From assembly GCF_900109935.1 (NCBI RefSeq), contig NZ_FOBV01000004.1, forward strand, positions 124,001-188,000: 64,000 nucleotides of DNA, given 5' to 3'. This document shows positions 17,862-28,990 of the stretch, one piece after another; within the stretch, counting starts at the first letter, position 1; every line of letters begins with the position of its first letter. Both the position numbers and the translations under genes were made by a program. Below the pieces are notes generated by a model. The model was not told where the DNA came from, ran no database searches, and saw only the letters and a list, made by a program, of their open reading frames with translations. This stretch comes from Chryseobacterium taichungense. GTDB lineage: Bacteria; Bacteroidota; Bacteroidia; Flavobacteriales; Weeksellaceae.

Positions 17862-18685
17862 TTTGTGAAATTGGTTACTATTTTTAAAAGCTCTGTACTG
17901 TTGATATCCTGGATTTCGTCGGCACCTTCATCTTTCAGCAAATGTTTATGTTCTTCGTAGTAAAAAATTTTCCATTCTTTATCATGATATTCCAGAGCAG
18001 ATAAATTTTCAATCCAGTCTCCTGAATTAAGATATGTACAGCTTCCCTTTTTATTGCTTACTTCACGTACCTGTGGCTGATGAATATGCCCGCAGATTAC
18101 ATAATCGTAATGATTATCAATAGCCAGCTCCGAAGCGGTTAATTCAAAATCACCAATATATTTTACGGCTTTTTTTACATTGTTCTTAATCTTTTTAGAG
18201 AATGAATATTTTTCCTTACCCATTTTCTCTAAGAACCAATTTACAACATTATTGATTACGATTAGTAAATCATAACCTTTTCCTCCCAGCTTGGCAATCC
18301 ATTTTGAATGCTGTACTGATGCATCAAAAACATCGCCATGGAAGATCCATGTTTTTTTATCGTTAATATCTAAGCAGATTTTATTGCAGACTTTAAGCTT
18401 ACCCAATTCGAAGTCGGTAAACTTCCGGAACATCTCATCGTGATTTCCGGTGATGTAGTACACATCGGTATTTTTTGTGGCAAATGAAAGAATCTTTTTG
18501 ATCACTTTCAAATGAGGTTTAGGGAAGTAAGACTTTTTGAATTGCCAGATATCAATAATATCTCCGTTCAAAACCAGTGTTTTCGGCTGAATAGAATTAA
18601 GGTACCTCAGTAATTCTTTAGCCTTACATCCATAAGTTCCCAAATGAACATCCGATATGACAACTAATTCAACGTTTCTTTTCAT
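17858..18685 (-). CDS. LpxH-like calcineurin-type phosphoesterase (UDP-2,3-diacylglucosamine diphosphatase family)
   Basis: 275 aa from the ATG at 18685; the longer frame starts with TTG at 18697 and is less likely. Metal-binding motifs of the calcineurin superfamily are all present: SDVHLG (residues 10-15), NGDIIDIW near 40, GNHDE near 77, HGDVFD near 110 and GHIHQP near 195. LpxH relatives hydrolyse UDP-diacylglucosamine in lipid A synthesis, but Bacteroidetes encode several such paralogs. The 4-nt overlap with a MurG-like glycosyltransferase suggests joint action on a lipid-linked substrate. That is inference. Confidence 0.8.
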   Translation of the reverse strand: MKRNVELVVISDVHLGTYGCKAKELLRYLNSIQPKTLVLNGDIIDIWQFKKSYFPKPHLKVIKKILSFATKNTDVYYITGNHDEMFRKFTDFELGKLKVCNKICLDINDKKTWIFHGDVFDASVQHSKWIAKLGGKGYDLLIVINNVVNWFLEKMGKEKYSFSKKIKNNVKKAVKYIGDFELTASELAIDNHYDYVICGHIHQPQVREVSNKKGSCTYLNSGDWIENLSALEYHDKEWKIFYYEEHKHLLKDEGADEIQDINSTELLKIVTNFTK

Positions 18686-18750
18686 AGTTTTATGCAAAGA
18701 AACTACTTGAAAGTTAACTATATATGAATGTTATATTATTTTTGAGTATT

Positions 18751-18789
18751 AGAAAAAAACCTCACAGGCTTTAGAACCTGTGAGGTTTG
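18751..18789 (-). terminator. Intrinsic terminator of the yebC-type gene
   Basis: AAACCTCACAGG / CCTGTGAGGTTT makes a perfect 12-bp stem with an 8-nt loop. On the minus strand it is followed by seven T residues, and it lies 20 nt after the stop of the YebC gene. Confidence 0.9.
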
Positions 18790-18808
18790 TATGTTATAAA
18801 TTCAAATA

Positions 18809-19549
18809 TTAAAGACTGTTCATCATCTCTTCTGAAATTTCCATATTGTGATACACGTTCTGTACGTCATCATCATCTTCGAAGCGCTCAAGCATTTTCA
18901 TATTGGCCTTAAACTGCTCTTCATTTACTTCTTTTGTATTGTTAGGAATTCTTTGAAGTTCTGCACTTTTTGCTTCTATTCCTAATTCATCCAGCTTGTG
19001 AGATAAAGACCCGAAATCTTCAAAAGCAGTGGTTATCATTACTTCTTCTTCATCTTTTTCTACGTCTTCTGCACCGCCGTCAATCATTTCCATTTCAAAA
19101 TCATCCCAATCCATTTTTATCTGTGCCAAATCAATTGAGAATATTCCCTTCCGGTCAAAGATAAAAGCCAATTCACCATTTTTTCCAAGATTTCCGTCAA
19201 ACTTATTAAATACAGCTCTTACATTGGCAACAGTTCTTGTGGGATTGTTGGTCGTACATTCAATGAAAAATGCAACACCACCCTGTCCGTATCCTTCGTA
19301 AGTAATTTCTTCATAATTTTCAGCATCTGCACCACTTGCCTTTTTGATTGCTCTTTCCACATTCTCTTTTGGCATATTGGCTCCTTTCGCATTCTGGATA
19401 CATCTTCTCAATGCAGGATTGGATTCAGGATCAGGGCCGCCGGCTTTTACCGCTAATGCGATATCCTTACCTATTTTAGAAAAAGTTTTGGCCATCTTAT
19501 CCCATCTGGCCATTTTAGAAGCTTTTCTATATTCAAATGCTCTTCCCAT
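18809..19549 (-). CDS. YebC/PmpR family protein (TACO1-like)
   Basis: 246 aa, full family length. It starts MGRAFEYRKASKMARWDKMAK, followed by GKDIALAVKAGGPDPESNP and the KGANMPKENVERAIKKA segment that defines the family. Members act as transcription regulators in some species and as translation factors relieving polyproline stalling in others. It is an independent transcription unit between two terminators. Confidence 0.93.
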   Translation of the reverse strand: MGRAFEYRKASKMARWDKMAKTFSKIGKDIALAVKAGGPDPESNPALRRCIQNAKGANMPKENVERAIKKASGADAENYEEITYEGYGQGGVAFFIECTTNNPTRTVANVRAVFNKFDGNLGKNGELAFIFDRKGIFSIDLAQIKMDWDDFEMEMIDGGAEDVEKDEEEVMITTAFEDFGSLSHKLDELGIEAKSAELQRIPNNTKEVNEEQFKANMKMLERFEDDDDVQNVYHNMEISEEMMNSL

Positions 19550-19590
19550 TTTATTTTTTAAATTTTCAACAAAATTAATTAAAAGTCAAC

Positions 19591-19625
19591 GAAAAAAAAA
19601 TACCTCCAGAAAACTGAAGGTATTT
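19591..19625 (-). terminator. Intrinsic terminator of the ompA-type gene
   Basis: AAATACCTCCAG / CTGAAGGTATTT stem (one C-A mismatch) with an AAAA loop. On the minus strand it is followed by nine T residues, about 20 nt beyond the OmpA stop codon. Confidence 0.85.
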
Positions 19626-19643
19626 ATATTTAGAAAAATTTAA

Positions 19644-21128
19644 TTATTTTTTCTTTTTAACTACTTTTTTCTTAGTAGCCTTTTTAGCTGGAGCTTTTTT
19701 CACTGGAGCATCTTCGTAGTCTTTTTTCTTCAATGCATTCCACTCGTCAGCATTTTCGATAGCTCTTACAACAACTTTTCTGTCAACTTGTCTTTCAGCG
19801 TCAGAAGCTGTAGCAGGAACTGTAGCTTTAGATTTACCAACACCGATAGATTTAAGAGCGTTAGCATCTACACCTCTTGCATCTAAAGCAGCAACTACAG
19901 CAGCAGCTCTTTCTCTAGATAACTTCAAGTTGTAAGCCTCAGATCCTTTAGCGTCAGTTTGACCTTCTAATAGATAGTTACCACCATCTTGCTTAATTAA
20001 GTTAGCAGCTCTGTCTAATGCTGGAGTTGATTCAGCTTTGATTGTAGCTTTGTTGAAATCGAAATAAACATTTCTGAATTCTTGCTCAACCTGAGTAGCT
20101 GTTACACTCTTAGGTTTAGGACATCCGTTGTATTCTGGAAGACCTGGAACAGTAGGACAAGCATCATCTTTATCTAAGATACCGTCACCGTCTGTATCTG
20201 GCCAAGGACAACCATTGTTTTCAGCAGGACCTGCAACTGTAGGACAAGCATCATCTTTGTCGATTACACCATCACCGTCTGTATCTGGCCAAGGGCATCC
20301 GTTGTTTTCAACTGGACCAGCTACGTCTGGACATTGATCGTCTTTATCTGGAACTCCGTCACCATCAGTATCAGGACATCCCTGGAATTCTGGTAAACCT
20401 GGAGTATCAGGGCATAAATCGTCTTTATCTAAGATACCATCTTTATCTCTGTCTCTGTTACCAAATCTGAAGTTCAATGAAGCAGAAGCTTGCCAGAAGT
20501 TAGCAATACCTGACTTATCAGCTGGAGTTGATACATAATCTCCCTGAATACCTAAACCGAAGTTTTTAGTTACCCAGAAGTTAATACCAGCACCTGTAGC
20601 AACAGTAAAGAAGTTTGCCTTACCATTTTCATTACCTCCTTCTCCGTTTCCAATAACGTCACCGTTAGCATCTGTTCTAGGGAAAGTAAGAGATGTATAG
20701 TCATGTCTAAGGTAGTTAGCACCAACTCTCAAATACGGATCGAACCAAGATTCTTCATCCCATAAAAGACCTGCAGCTTTAGCCTGGAAACCAAGACCTG
20801 TCATCAACATGAATTCTTTACCCATGTTAAATCTCTTGTTTTCAACGTTACCTACAGTAGTTTGCCAGTCGATTACCAAACCTTTACCAATGTTCCTAGC
20901 AACAGTAAGTTTAGATAATGGCGGAGTAATAGAGAAGTTGTTCATATTGAACATAGTCTTCGTCAAATTATTAGCAGAGAACGTATTACTGAAGTTGGTT
21001 CTCTGTGCCATATGGTTTTCCGCGTGAGCACCAACTCCGATTAACCACGGATTGTTGGTAGTCTGAGCGAACACAGTAGAAGCGACAGTAAGCGCCAATG
21101 CTGAAATTCCTAATTTTAGATTTTTCAT
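19644..21128 (-). CDS. OmpA family outer membrane protein with TSP3 repeats
   Basis: 494 aa. A signal peptide (residues 1-21, VFAQ) is followed by an outer-membrane beta-barrel to about residue 225 and four acidic thrombospondin type 3 repeats (about 228-345; DTDGDGVPDKDDQCP pattern) that would bind calcium. An OmpA C-terminal domain (about 355-462) carries TDAKGSEAYNLKLSRERA, the peptidoglycan-binding motif. The last 25 residues are rich in Lys/Ala/Pro (KKAPAKKATKKKVVKKKK), an unusual basic tail. It anchors the outer membrane to the cell wall. It is monocistronic, and its regular codon use suggests high expression. Confidence 0.93.
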   Translation of the reverse strand: MKNLKLGISALALTVASTVFAQTTNNPWLIGVGAHAENHMAQRTNFSNTFSANNLTKTMFNMNNFSITPPLSKLTVARNIGKGLVIDWQTTVGNVENKRFNMGKEFMLMTGLGFQAKAAGLLWDEESWFDPYLRVGANYLRHDYTSLTFPRTDANGDVIGNGEGGNENGKANFFTVATGAGINFWVTKNFGLGIQGDYVSTPADKSGIANFWQASASLNFRFGNRDRDKDGILDKDDLCPDTPGLPEFQGCPDTDGDGVPDKDDQCPDVAGPVENNGCPWPDTDGDGVIDKDDACPTVAGPAENNGCPWPDTDGDGILDKDDACPTVPGLPEYNGCPKPKSVTATQVEQEFRNVYFDFNKATIKAESTPALDRAANLIKQDGGNYLLEGQTDAKGSEAYNLKLSRERAAAVVAALDARGVDANALKSIGVGKSKATVPATASDAERQVDRKVVVRAIENADEWNALKKKDYEDAPVKKAPAKKATKKKVVKKKK

Positions 21129-21157
21129 AGAATTAAATGATTAAATAATTGATAATG

Positions 21158-21189
21158 CAAAATAAATATAATTTTTCTTTATATACAAA
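21158..21189 (-). promoter_or_regulatory. Bacteroidetes promoter of the ompA-type gene
   Basis: On the minus strand a -33 TTTG (21186-21189) lies 20 nt before TTATTTTG (21158-21165), a one-mismatch -7 box, which is 30 nt upstream of the ATG. Confidence 0.55.
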
Positions 21190-21205
21190 GTTTTTCCGAT
21201 GATTT

Positions 21206-21664
21206 TTAACTTTTCTTTAATATTCTGTCGAGGTTTCTTTTATTTTCTCTATCTTTAATGCTCTCCCTTTTATCAAAGAGTTTTTTACCCCTTCCAAGTG
21301 CAATCAGCACCTTTGCTTTTCCCTTATCATTAATGTATAATTTTAAAGGTATAACTGTATTTCCTGCATCCTTTAATTTCTTTTCCAGCTTTTGCAGTTC
21401 TTTTTTGTGCAACAGCAATTTCCGTTCCCTTTTTGTTTTATGATTATAAAATGTTCCCAATTTATACTCATCGATCATCATGTTGATGATATACAATTCC
21501 CCGTCAATAAACTGACAGAACGATTCTGCAATAGAAGCTTTTGAAGAGCGTAAAGATTTTATTTCCGTACCTGTAAGTACCATTCCAGCCTCATATTCTT
21601 CAAGAATTTCATACTCAAATCGGGCTCTTCTGTTTAATATATTGACTGTCTTTTCTATTTTCAT
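21206..21664 (-). CDS. smpB: SsrA-binding protein SmpB
   Basis: 152 aa, normal family length. It shows the SmpB signatures NRRARFEYEILEEYEAG, GTEIKSLRSSKASIAESFCQ, DEYKLGTFYNHKTKRERKLL and the basic tail KKLFDKRESIKDRENKR. SmpB binds tmRNA and delivers it to stalled ribosomes for trans-translation. It is transcribed toward ompA, with an 80-bp gap and its own start. Confidence 0.96.
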   Translation of the reverse strand: MKIEKTVNILNRRARFEYEILEEYEAGMVLTGTEIKSLRSSKASIAESFCQFIDGELYIINMMIDEYKLGTFYNHKTKRERKLLLHKKELQKLEKKLKDAGNTVIPLKLYINDKGKAKVLIALGRGKKLFDKRESIKDRENKRNLDRILKKS

Positions 21665-21787
21665 TTTGGATTCGTATAAATCTTATATAACAGGCATCTG
21701 CCTATTATTCGCTTAAGTTATCCTTCTGGACTCCTTAATTTATATCAATTTAATTAATGAAATATATAAAAAATACCTCACATTTAA

Positions 21788-23482
<1,695 letters not shown>

Positions 23483-23490
23483 AATATTTT

Positions 23491-23523
23491 TAAAAACCGT
23501 TCATAACCTGAGCGGTTTTTTTT
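23491..23523 (+). terminator. Intrinsic terminator of the ABC-F gene
   Basis: AAAACCGTTC / GAGCGGTTTT stem followed by a run of T residues, just after the stop at 23482. Confidence 0.85.
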
Positions 23524-23569
23524 AACATTCAGCTACAGCAATAAACTTCCTTTTTAAAATATATTTCCC

Positions 23570-23577
23570 TATTTTTG
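23570..23577 (+). promoter_or_regulatory. Possible -7 box very close to recJ
   Basis: TATTTTTG matches TAnnTTTG but lies only 4 nt before the ATG at 23582. If used, transcription would start at or next to the initiation codon, making a leaderless message. Confidence 0.4.
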
Positions 23578-23581
23578 TGAA

Positions 23582-25294
23582 ATGAGTCAAAAATGGATTT
23601 ACAAGCCCGAACCCGATGAAGAAATTGTGGATGGATTAAGTTCGTCTCTTGGTTTTGGAACTTTTGAATCTAAACTCCTCGTTCTTAGAGGAATTGACAA
23701 TTATCAAAAGGCCAGAGAGTTTTTTAAACCGAACCTTACCGATATCCACAATCCTTTTTTAATGGCAGATATGCAGAAAGCTGTAGAGCGTATTGCGACT
23801 GCGATTGAAAACGGTGAAAAAATACTGGTGTACGGAGATTATGACGTAGACGGAACTACTGCCGTTGCGCTGATGTATCTATACCTCAGCAAAATTGTAC
23901 AGAAAAAATATCTTGATTTTTACATCCCCGACAGAAACTCTGAAGGATACGGAATTTCTACAGAAGGTATTGATTTTGCCAAAGAAAACGGCTTTTCATT
24001 AATTATCGCGCTGGACTGTGGAATCAAAGCCTTGGATATGATCAACTATGCCCAGAACCTGGGAATCGATTTTATCATTTGTGATCACCATTTACCCGGT
24101 GAAGAAATTCCGAATGCCGTTGCCGTGCTCGATCCCAAGAGAAGTGACTGCCGTTATCCTTTCAAAGAACTTTCCGGATGTGGCGTTGGTTTTAAGCTTT
24201 GCCAAGGTTTAAATACCATCTACAAACTTCCTGAAGCCGAACTGTTTGAGCTGACCGATCTTCTGGCCATCTCTATTGCTGCCGATATTGTTTCTATGAC
24301 CGGCGAAAACAGAGTTTTGGCTAAAATGGGACTGAAAATACTTCGCAAGACGAGAAATCTAGGCTTACGATTATTAATACCGGAAGAGAAACTTTCTCAT
24401 TTCGAGATTTCAAATATTGTTTTTGAAATTGCCCCAAAAATCAATGCAGCAGGAAGAATTTCCCACGGGAAAGCCGCGGTTGAACTGATGGTTTCAGATA
24501 ACCTAAAACATGCCCACCAGATCGTGAGCGACATCATGGATCTTAATGATGAAAGACGCGAGCTGGATATGAATTCTACCCTTTCTGCTTTAAATCAGAT
24601 TATTGAATCCCAACAGGAAACAAAATACACCACTATTGTTTACCATCCCGAATGGAACAAAGGCGTTATTGGCATTGTAGCGTCAAGATTAATAGAAACT
24701 TATTATAAGCCAACCCTGGTTTTCACCGACGGTAATAATGGGGAAATGGTTGCTTCAGCAAGATCTGTTGCCGATTTTGACGTTCATGAAGCATTGGATA
24801 TGTGCTCTGAATACTTTTTAAAATTTGGCGGTCATCATGCGGCGGCAGGACTTTCAATGGAGAAAGATAAATTTGATGCCTTTAAGGAAAAATTCGAAAG
24901 AGTGGTTTCAGAAAAGATTAAAGAGCATCAGAAAGAACCTTCCATCACGATTGATTCTGAAATTCAGATCGACGAGATCAACAGAGAATTTATCAATTTC
25001 CATAGAAAACTGGCTCCATTTGGACCTCACAATATGAAACCGATCCTTGCTTTAACCAATCAGAAAGTATCAGGTTATTTTAAAACGATGGGGAAAGATA
25101 ATAATCACCTGAAGTTTTATATCAGACAGGAATCTACCGGTAGAAATATCGAATGTGTAGGCTTCAAGCTCGGACAGTTTGCCGATGATTTCAGAACGAA
25201 AAGTTTTGATCTGGCCTTCACCCTGGAAGAAAATCACTGGAAGGGAAATGTTACGCATTATCTGAATATAAAAGATGTGAAATTCAGGGATTAG
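23582..25294 (+). CDS. recJ: Single-stranded-DNA-specific exonuclease RecJ
   Basis: 570 aa, full length. The DHH domain has YGDYDVDGTTAVAL near residue 82 and the ICDHHLPGEE motif near 170-180. The DHHA1 domain carries GGHHAAAGLSM near 415, and a C-terminal OB-like domain follows. RecJ degrades single-stranded DNA 5'-to-3' in recombination and mismatch repair. It is followed 5 nt later by nadD, so the two are probably cotranscribed. Confidence 0.95.
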   Translation: MSQKWIYKPEPDEEIVDGLSSSLGFGTFESKLLVLRGIDNYQKAREFFKPNLTDIHNPFLMADMQKAVERIATAIENGEKILVYGDYDVDGTTAVALMYLYLSKIVQKKYLDFYIPDRNSEGYGISTEGIDFAKENGFSLIIALDCGIKALDMINYAQNLGIDFIICDHHLPGEEIPNAVAVLDPKRSDCRYPFKELSGCGVGFKLCQGLNTIYKLPEAELFELTDLLAISIAADIVSMTGENRVLAKMGLKILRKTRNLGLRLLIPEEKLSHFEISNIVFEIAPKINAAGRISHGKAAVELMVSDNLKHAHQIVSDIMDLNDERRELDMNSTLSALNQIIESQQETKYTTIVYHPEWNKGVIGIVASRLIETYYKPTLVFTDGNNGEMVASARSVADFDVHEALDMCSEYFLKFGGHHAAAGLSMEKDKFDAFKEKFERVVSEKIKEHQKEPSITIDSEIQIDEINREFINFHRKLAPFGPHNMKPILALTNQKVSGYFKTMGKDNNHLKFYIRQESTGRNIECVGFKLGQFADDFRTKSFDLAFTLEENHWKGNVTHYLNIKDVKFRD

Positions 25295-25299
25295 AATTT

Positions 25300-25884
25300 A
25301 TGAAAAAAATCGGTTTATTTTTCGGATCATTCAATCCCATTCATATCGGGCATCTGATCCTTGCCAATTATATTCTGGAGCATTCGGACATGGATGAGTT
25401 GTGGTTTGTGGTAAGTCCGCAAAATCCATTCAAGGAAAAAAAATCTTTGCTGAAAGATCATAACCGGCTGGATATGGTGCAGCTTGCCGTGAAAAATTAT
25501 TCCAAAATGCGGGCTTCCAATGTAGAGTTTTCTTTACCTCAGCCAAGTTATACGATTGATACTTTAACATACCTTCACGAAAAATATCCGGATTATTCTT
25601 TCAGCCTTATTATGGGTGAGGATAATCTGAAAGGCCTACACAAATGGAAAAACGCCGAAACTTTAATTAAAAATCATCATATCATTGTGTATCCAAGAGT
25701 TTTTGAGGGTGAGAAAAAAGACTCCGAATACCTGGAACATGAAAATATTTCTTTAATTAAAGCTCCTATCATTGAGATTTCTGCAACGGAAATCCGGAAC
25801 ATGATCAAAACCGGAAAAAATGTAAGACCGATGTTGCCACCAGAAGTTTTTGAGTATTTGGACGGCAGTAGTTTTTATAAGTAA
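25300..25884 (+). CDS. nadD: Nicotinate-nucleotide adenylyltransferase
   Basis: 194 aa nucleotidyltransferase. The N-terminal GSFNPIHIGHLILANY (residues 9-24) holds the HxGH-type motif, and the C-terminal ISATEIRNMIKTGKNVRPML carries the ISSTxIR-like ATP-binding motif. It makes deamido-NAD from nicotinate mononucleotide in NAD synthesis. It is likely translated from the recJ transcript (5-nt spacing). Confidence 0.94.
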   Translation: MKKIGLFFGSFNPIHIGHLILANYILEHSDMDELWFVVSPQNPFKEKKSLLKDHNRLDMVQLAVKNYSKMRASNVEFSLPQPSYTIDTLTYLHEKYPDYSFSLIMGEDNLKGLHKWKNAETLIKNHHIIVYPRVFEGEKKDSEYLEHENISLIKAPIIEISATEIRNMIKTGKNVRPMLPPEVFEYLDGSSFYK

Positions 25885-25902
25885 ATTTGTAGCTGCTTAA
25901 GG

Positions 25903-25935
25903 CTCGGTGCTGGAAGATGGATGCTGGAAGTTTCT
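25903..25935. repeat. Dispersed short repeat of the GCTGGAAG type
   Basis: GGTGCTGGAAGATGGATGCTGGAAG-type sequence (about 25910-25932). Similar GCTGGAAGCGGGAAGCAGGATGC and GCCGGAAGTGGGATGCTGGG stretches occur inside the T9SS-tailed gene at 39566-41350, suggesting one repeat family. Confidence 0.45.
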
Positions 25936-25978
25936 GACTCTTTAGTCTCGAATATCTTTAATGATCAATTAAATAGTT

Positions 25979-26317
25979 ATGAATTTCTTAGAAAAATTAT
26001 TCTTAAAATATCCTCAGGAAAAAGTAATCAAATGGTTTAAAAATATTTGCCTGGCAGAAGCCGTTTCCTGGTTCTTTCTTTTTACGGCAATGATCTGGAT
26101 CCGTACGAATCCTAAAGATATTTTTCCTATTGTCTACATCAGTACGATAGGCAGTATTCATGGCTTGTTTTTTACGATTTATCTTTTGTTTTTACCTGCC
26201 ATCAGGAAAATATTTGTTTGGGATGATGAAGACAGTGTTTTCGCATTAATTGCCGCATTCTTTCCTTTCGCTACGATCTGGATTGATAAAAAGCTCGCCC
26301 GCTTCGACAGAGAATAA
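25979..26317 (+). CDS. DUF3817 integral membrane protein
   Basis: 112 aa with three membrane helices (about 22-40, 50-75 and 85-103). The pattern NICLAEAVSWFFLF, GSIHGLFFTIYL and a basic C-terminus matches DUF3817. Function is unknown. It stands alone after nadD, separated by 94 bp containing a short dispersed repeat, and ends at a strong terminator. Confidence 0.85.
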   Translation: MNFLEKLFLKYPQEKVIKWFKNICLAEAVSWFFLFTAMIWIRTNPKDIFPIVYISTIGSIHGLFFTIYLLFLPAIRKIFVWDDEDSVFALIAAFFPFATIWIDKKLARFDRE

Positions 26318-26329
26318 AAATTACTTTAC

Positions 26330-26353
26330 GGATCTTTTTCAGATCCTTTTTTT
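26330..26353 (+). terminator. Intrinsic terminator of the DUF3817 gene
   Basis: GGATCT / AGATCC stem, five-base loop, then seven T residues, 12 nt after the stop. The rest of the 311-bp gap to 26629 is A/T-rich and holds only promoter-like sequences. Confidence 0.88.
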
Positions 26354-26568
26354 ATGCCCTTTTTCTAAATTTTTAATTTTTTAATGATCAATTTTCAAAT
26401 TTTTTCTGTCTGAATGTAATATAACTTTGTCTCAAATTGTCTAAATAATAACAAAGGCAATATAATTTAAAATTTTAATTAAAAATTTACTTACTGAAAA
26501 TCAATTAGTTAAATTTCGTTTAAAAACATTTTAAGTACTTTGTATTGCAAGATACTTAATTTATTATA

Positions 26569-26576
26569 TATCTTTG
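26569..26576 (+). promoter_or_regulatory. Bacteroidetes -7 box of the outer-membrane beta-barrel gene
   Basis: TATCTTTG followed by C is a perfect TAnnTTTG match 53 nt upstream of the ATG. A second match, TAACTTTG, lies near 26422-26429. Confidence 0.6.
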
Positions 26577-26629
26577 CAATGTTAAATAATAACAAATACA
26601 AGCTATTAAACTCTCTAAAGAAATAAAAC

Positions 26630-28927
26630 ATGAAAACGACCATTCTAATTGCAGCCATATTTTTTAGCGGACTTACTTTCGCACAGGAAAAAAAACAAGA
26701 TACCTTAAAAACAAAAAGTATTGAAGGAGTAACTTTAACCAAACAGGTTTTCAAAAAGCAAAGTGACCGTTTTGTATACGACGTTGCTGCTTCGCCTGGC
26801 GCTAAAGGAAATACAACCTTTGATTTGTTGAAACAAACACCTTTATTGTCTACCACAGATGATAAAACATTGAAAATCGTAGGAAAAAACAACGCACTGA
26901 TCTACATCAACGGTAGAAAAACCAATATGGATGCGGAATCTTTAACGCAATTCCTTAAAAATACACCGGCTGAAAATATCCAGAAGATTGAAGTGATTAC
27001 CGTTCCGGGCAGTGAATACCAGGTTGAATCTTCCGACGGAATCATCAACATCATTTTAAAGAAAAAAATGAGTGACGGTACGAGTGGAAACATGAGAATG
27101 TCTAATACTCAGAATAAATATAATGCAAACAGCGCCAGCTTCTCAGTAAATTACAGAAAAGATAAATTGGGAATTAATGCCAATTTAAGCGGCGGTGAAA
27201 ATATCAATCCGCAGACCTACATATTAAGAAACGGAACCGATAAAATGCAGAATGAATCTGTCGGCGATATCGATGATCCGAATAAAAACCTTGGAGGATA
27301 TTTAAATATTGATTATCAGCTGACCGAAAAAAGTAATCTTGCCTTATCATGGAATTCCTGGGCTAATAAAAGCTATAATTCTACGATCGATCTGTATAAT
27401 ACACTTATTCAACCAGATAAGGATGGAGTAATGACGACCAAACATACTTGGACGAAAAATAAGGAGGATTCCAGAAATTATAACAACTCTGTTAATTTAA
27501 ATTATGAAATAAAGCTTGATTCTTTAGGAAGTAAATTCAACGCCAATGCAGCTTATCTGAACTATAAAAGGTTTCAGTTCTCAAACAACAATACGTTGGT
27601 GTATGATAATCAGAATGAGATTACAACAGGTAAGACAATTACTCAGAATATTCCGCAGATCATCAATAATTTCTCAGGGATGGTAGATTATATTCAGAAG
27701 TTTAAAAATGATTTTACCTTTTCTGTAGGAGGCAATTTTAATAAAACAAAAACGGACAATGACACTCAGAACTACAACTATCTTTTTGTAAATGAGCAGG
27801 GAGAGCATATTCCAAATGTGCAGCCTGATCCGGATTTTAATCACTTTATCTATGACGAAAACATTTATGGAGCATACCTGACTCTTGAAAAGAAATTCTC
27901 TGATAAATTCTCTGGAAAAGTAGGAGCAAGATACGAGATTACAAACAGTCTGGGTACCGCAGACAGTCCTACTCATGAAATTGAAAGTCAACGACATCAG
28001 CGTATCGAAAGAAACTACAATAACCTGCTTCCTTATTTAAGCTTTAACTATGCTATAAATGATAAAAACAATGTTTCTTATTCCTTTTCAAGCAGAATGC
28101 GGAGACCGAGCTTCTGGGAGCTGAATCCGGTAAGAAATTACATCACTGATTTCAATTATACGCAGAATAATCCATTTGTGAAGGCATCTTCTACATACAA
28201 CCAAGAACTGACGTATATGTACAAAAACTCCTATTTCCTGATCCTTAATCATTCGTATATGAAAGATCAGATCACACAGGTACCATTGCAGGGTTATGTA
28301 AAATCAGTCGACGGTAAGATCGGGGATCAAAATGTATTGCGTTACATCAGAACAAACTTTGGCGACAAGCAGGAAATGTCTGCGATGCTGGGAATTCAAA
28401 AGTCTTTATTTAAACAATATTTAACCTTGAACTTCAACGCTGGGGTACAGCACAATATTAACAACGGAACGTTAGCCCAGGATCCTACAACAGGAGACAC
28501 TTTTGTAGATAAAGAAGGAAATCCATTGATATACAGAAACAATATAAAATCAACCAGCCTTGTTATTACCAGTAACAATACCATCCGTTTAGACAAAAAG
28601 AAAACATGGTTCCTTGGTGTAAATTATTTTTATGTTGACAAACAACAGATCGAACTTGGAATGCTGAAAAACTTAATGAGCCTTGACCTCAGCATCAAGA
28701 AAAACTGGAACGACTGGACATTTGCTGTAAATCTGAATGATGTCCTTAGAACCAATGTCGTGGAAATCGAAGATTATCAGGCTAACGGAAATTACAATTA
28801 TATCAAAAACGATATGTACAGAAGAAGCGTAAATGTAAGTATCACTTACAATTTCGGAAATCAGAAAGTTAAAAAAGTAAGAGATATCGAAAGTGCTTCC
28901 GACGCTATCAAAAACAGAACAAGATAA
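26630..28927 (+). CDS. Outer membrane beta-barrel family protein (TonB-receptor-like)
   Basis: 765 aa. Signal peptide of about 18 residues (TFAQ). Residues about 45-145 form a plug-like domain (LLKQTPLLSTTDD, ALIYINGRKTN, IEVITVPGSEYQ), followed by a long 20- to 22-strand-type barrel rich in aromatic/Asn alternation, ending in VNVSITYNFGNQKVKK. It lacks the N-terminal carboxypeptidase-regulatory-like domain common in the outer-membrane beta-barrel family, and no TonB box is evident. A role in uptake or secretion of an unknown ligand is possible. It is monocistronic. Confidence 0.82.
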   Translation: MKTTILIAAIFFSGLTFAQEKKQDTLKTKSIEGVTLTKQVFKKQSDRFVYDVAASPGAKGNTTFDLLKQTPLLSTTDDKTLKIVGKNNALIYINGRKTNMDAESLTQFLKNTPAENIQKIEVITVPGSEYQVESSDGIINIILKKKMSDGTSGNMRMSNTQNKYNANSASFSVNYRKDKLGINANLSGGENINPQTYILRNGTDKMQNESVGDIDDPNKNLGGYLNIDYQLTEKSNLALSWNSWANKSYNSTIDLYNTLIQPDKDGVMTTKHTWTKNKEDSRNYNNSVNLNYEIKLDSLGSKFNANAAYLNYKRFQFSNNNTLVYDNQNEITTGKTITQNIPQIINNFSGMVDYIQKFKNDFTFSVGGNFNKTKTDNDTQNYNYLFVNEQGEHIPNVQPDPDFNHFIYDENIYGAYLTLEKKFSDKFSGKVGARYEITNSLGTADSPTHEIESQRHQRIERNYNNLLPYLSFNYAINDKNNVSYSFSSRMRRPSFWELNPVRNYITDFNYTQNNPFVKASSTYNQELTYMYKNSYFLILNHSYMKDQITQVPLQGYVKSVDGKIGDQNVLRYIRTNFGDKQEMSAMLGIQKSLFKQYLTLNFNAGVQHNINNGTLAQDPTTGDTFVDKEGNPLIYRNNIKSTSLVITSNNTIRLDKKKTWFLGVNYFYVDKQQIELGMLKNLMSLDLSIKKNWNDWTFAVNLNDVLRTNVVEIEDYQANGNYNYIKNDMYRRSVNVSITYNFGNQKVKKVRDIESASDAIKNRTR

Positions 28928-28962
28928 ATCAATCATTCTTCATATAGATTATTTTTTGTGGT

Positions 28963-28990
28963 AACTCGCCGGTTTTCCGGTGAGTTTTTT
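28963..28990 (+). terminator. Intrinsic terminator of the beta-barrel gene
   Basis: AACTCGCCGG / CCGGTGAGTT stem (one G-T pair), TTTT loop and six T residues after the stem. Confidence 0.87.
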
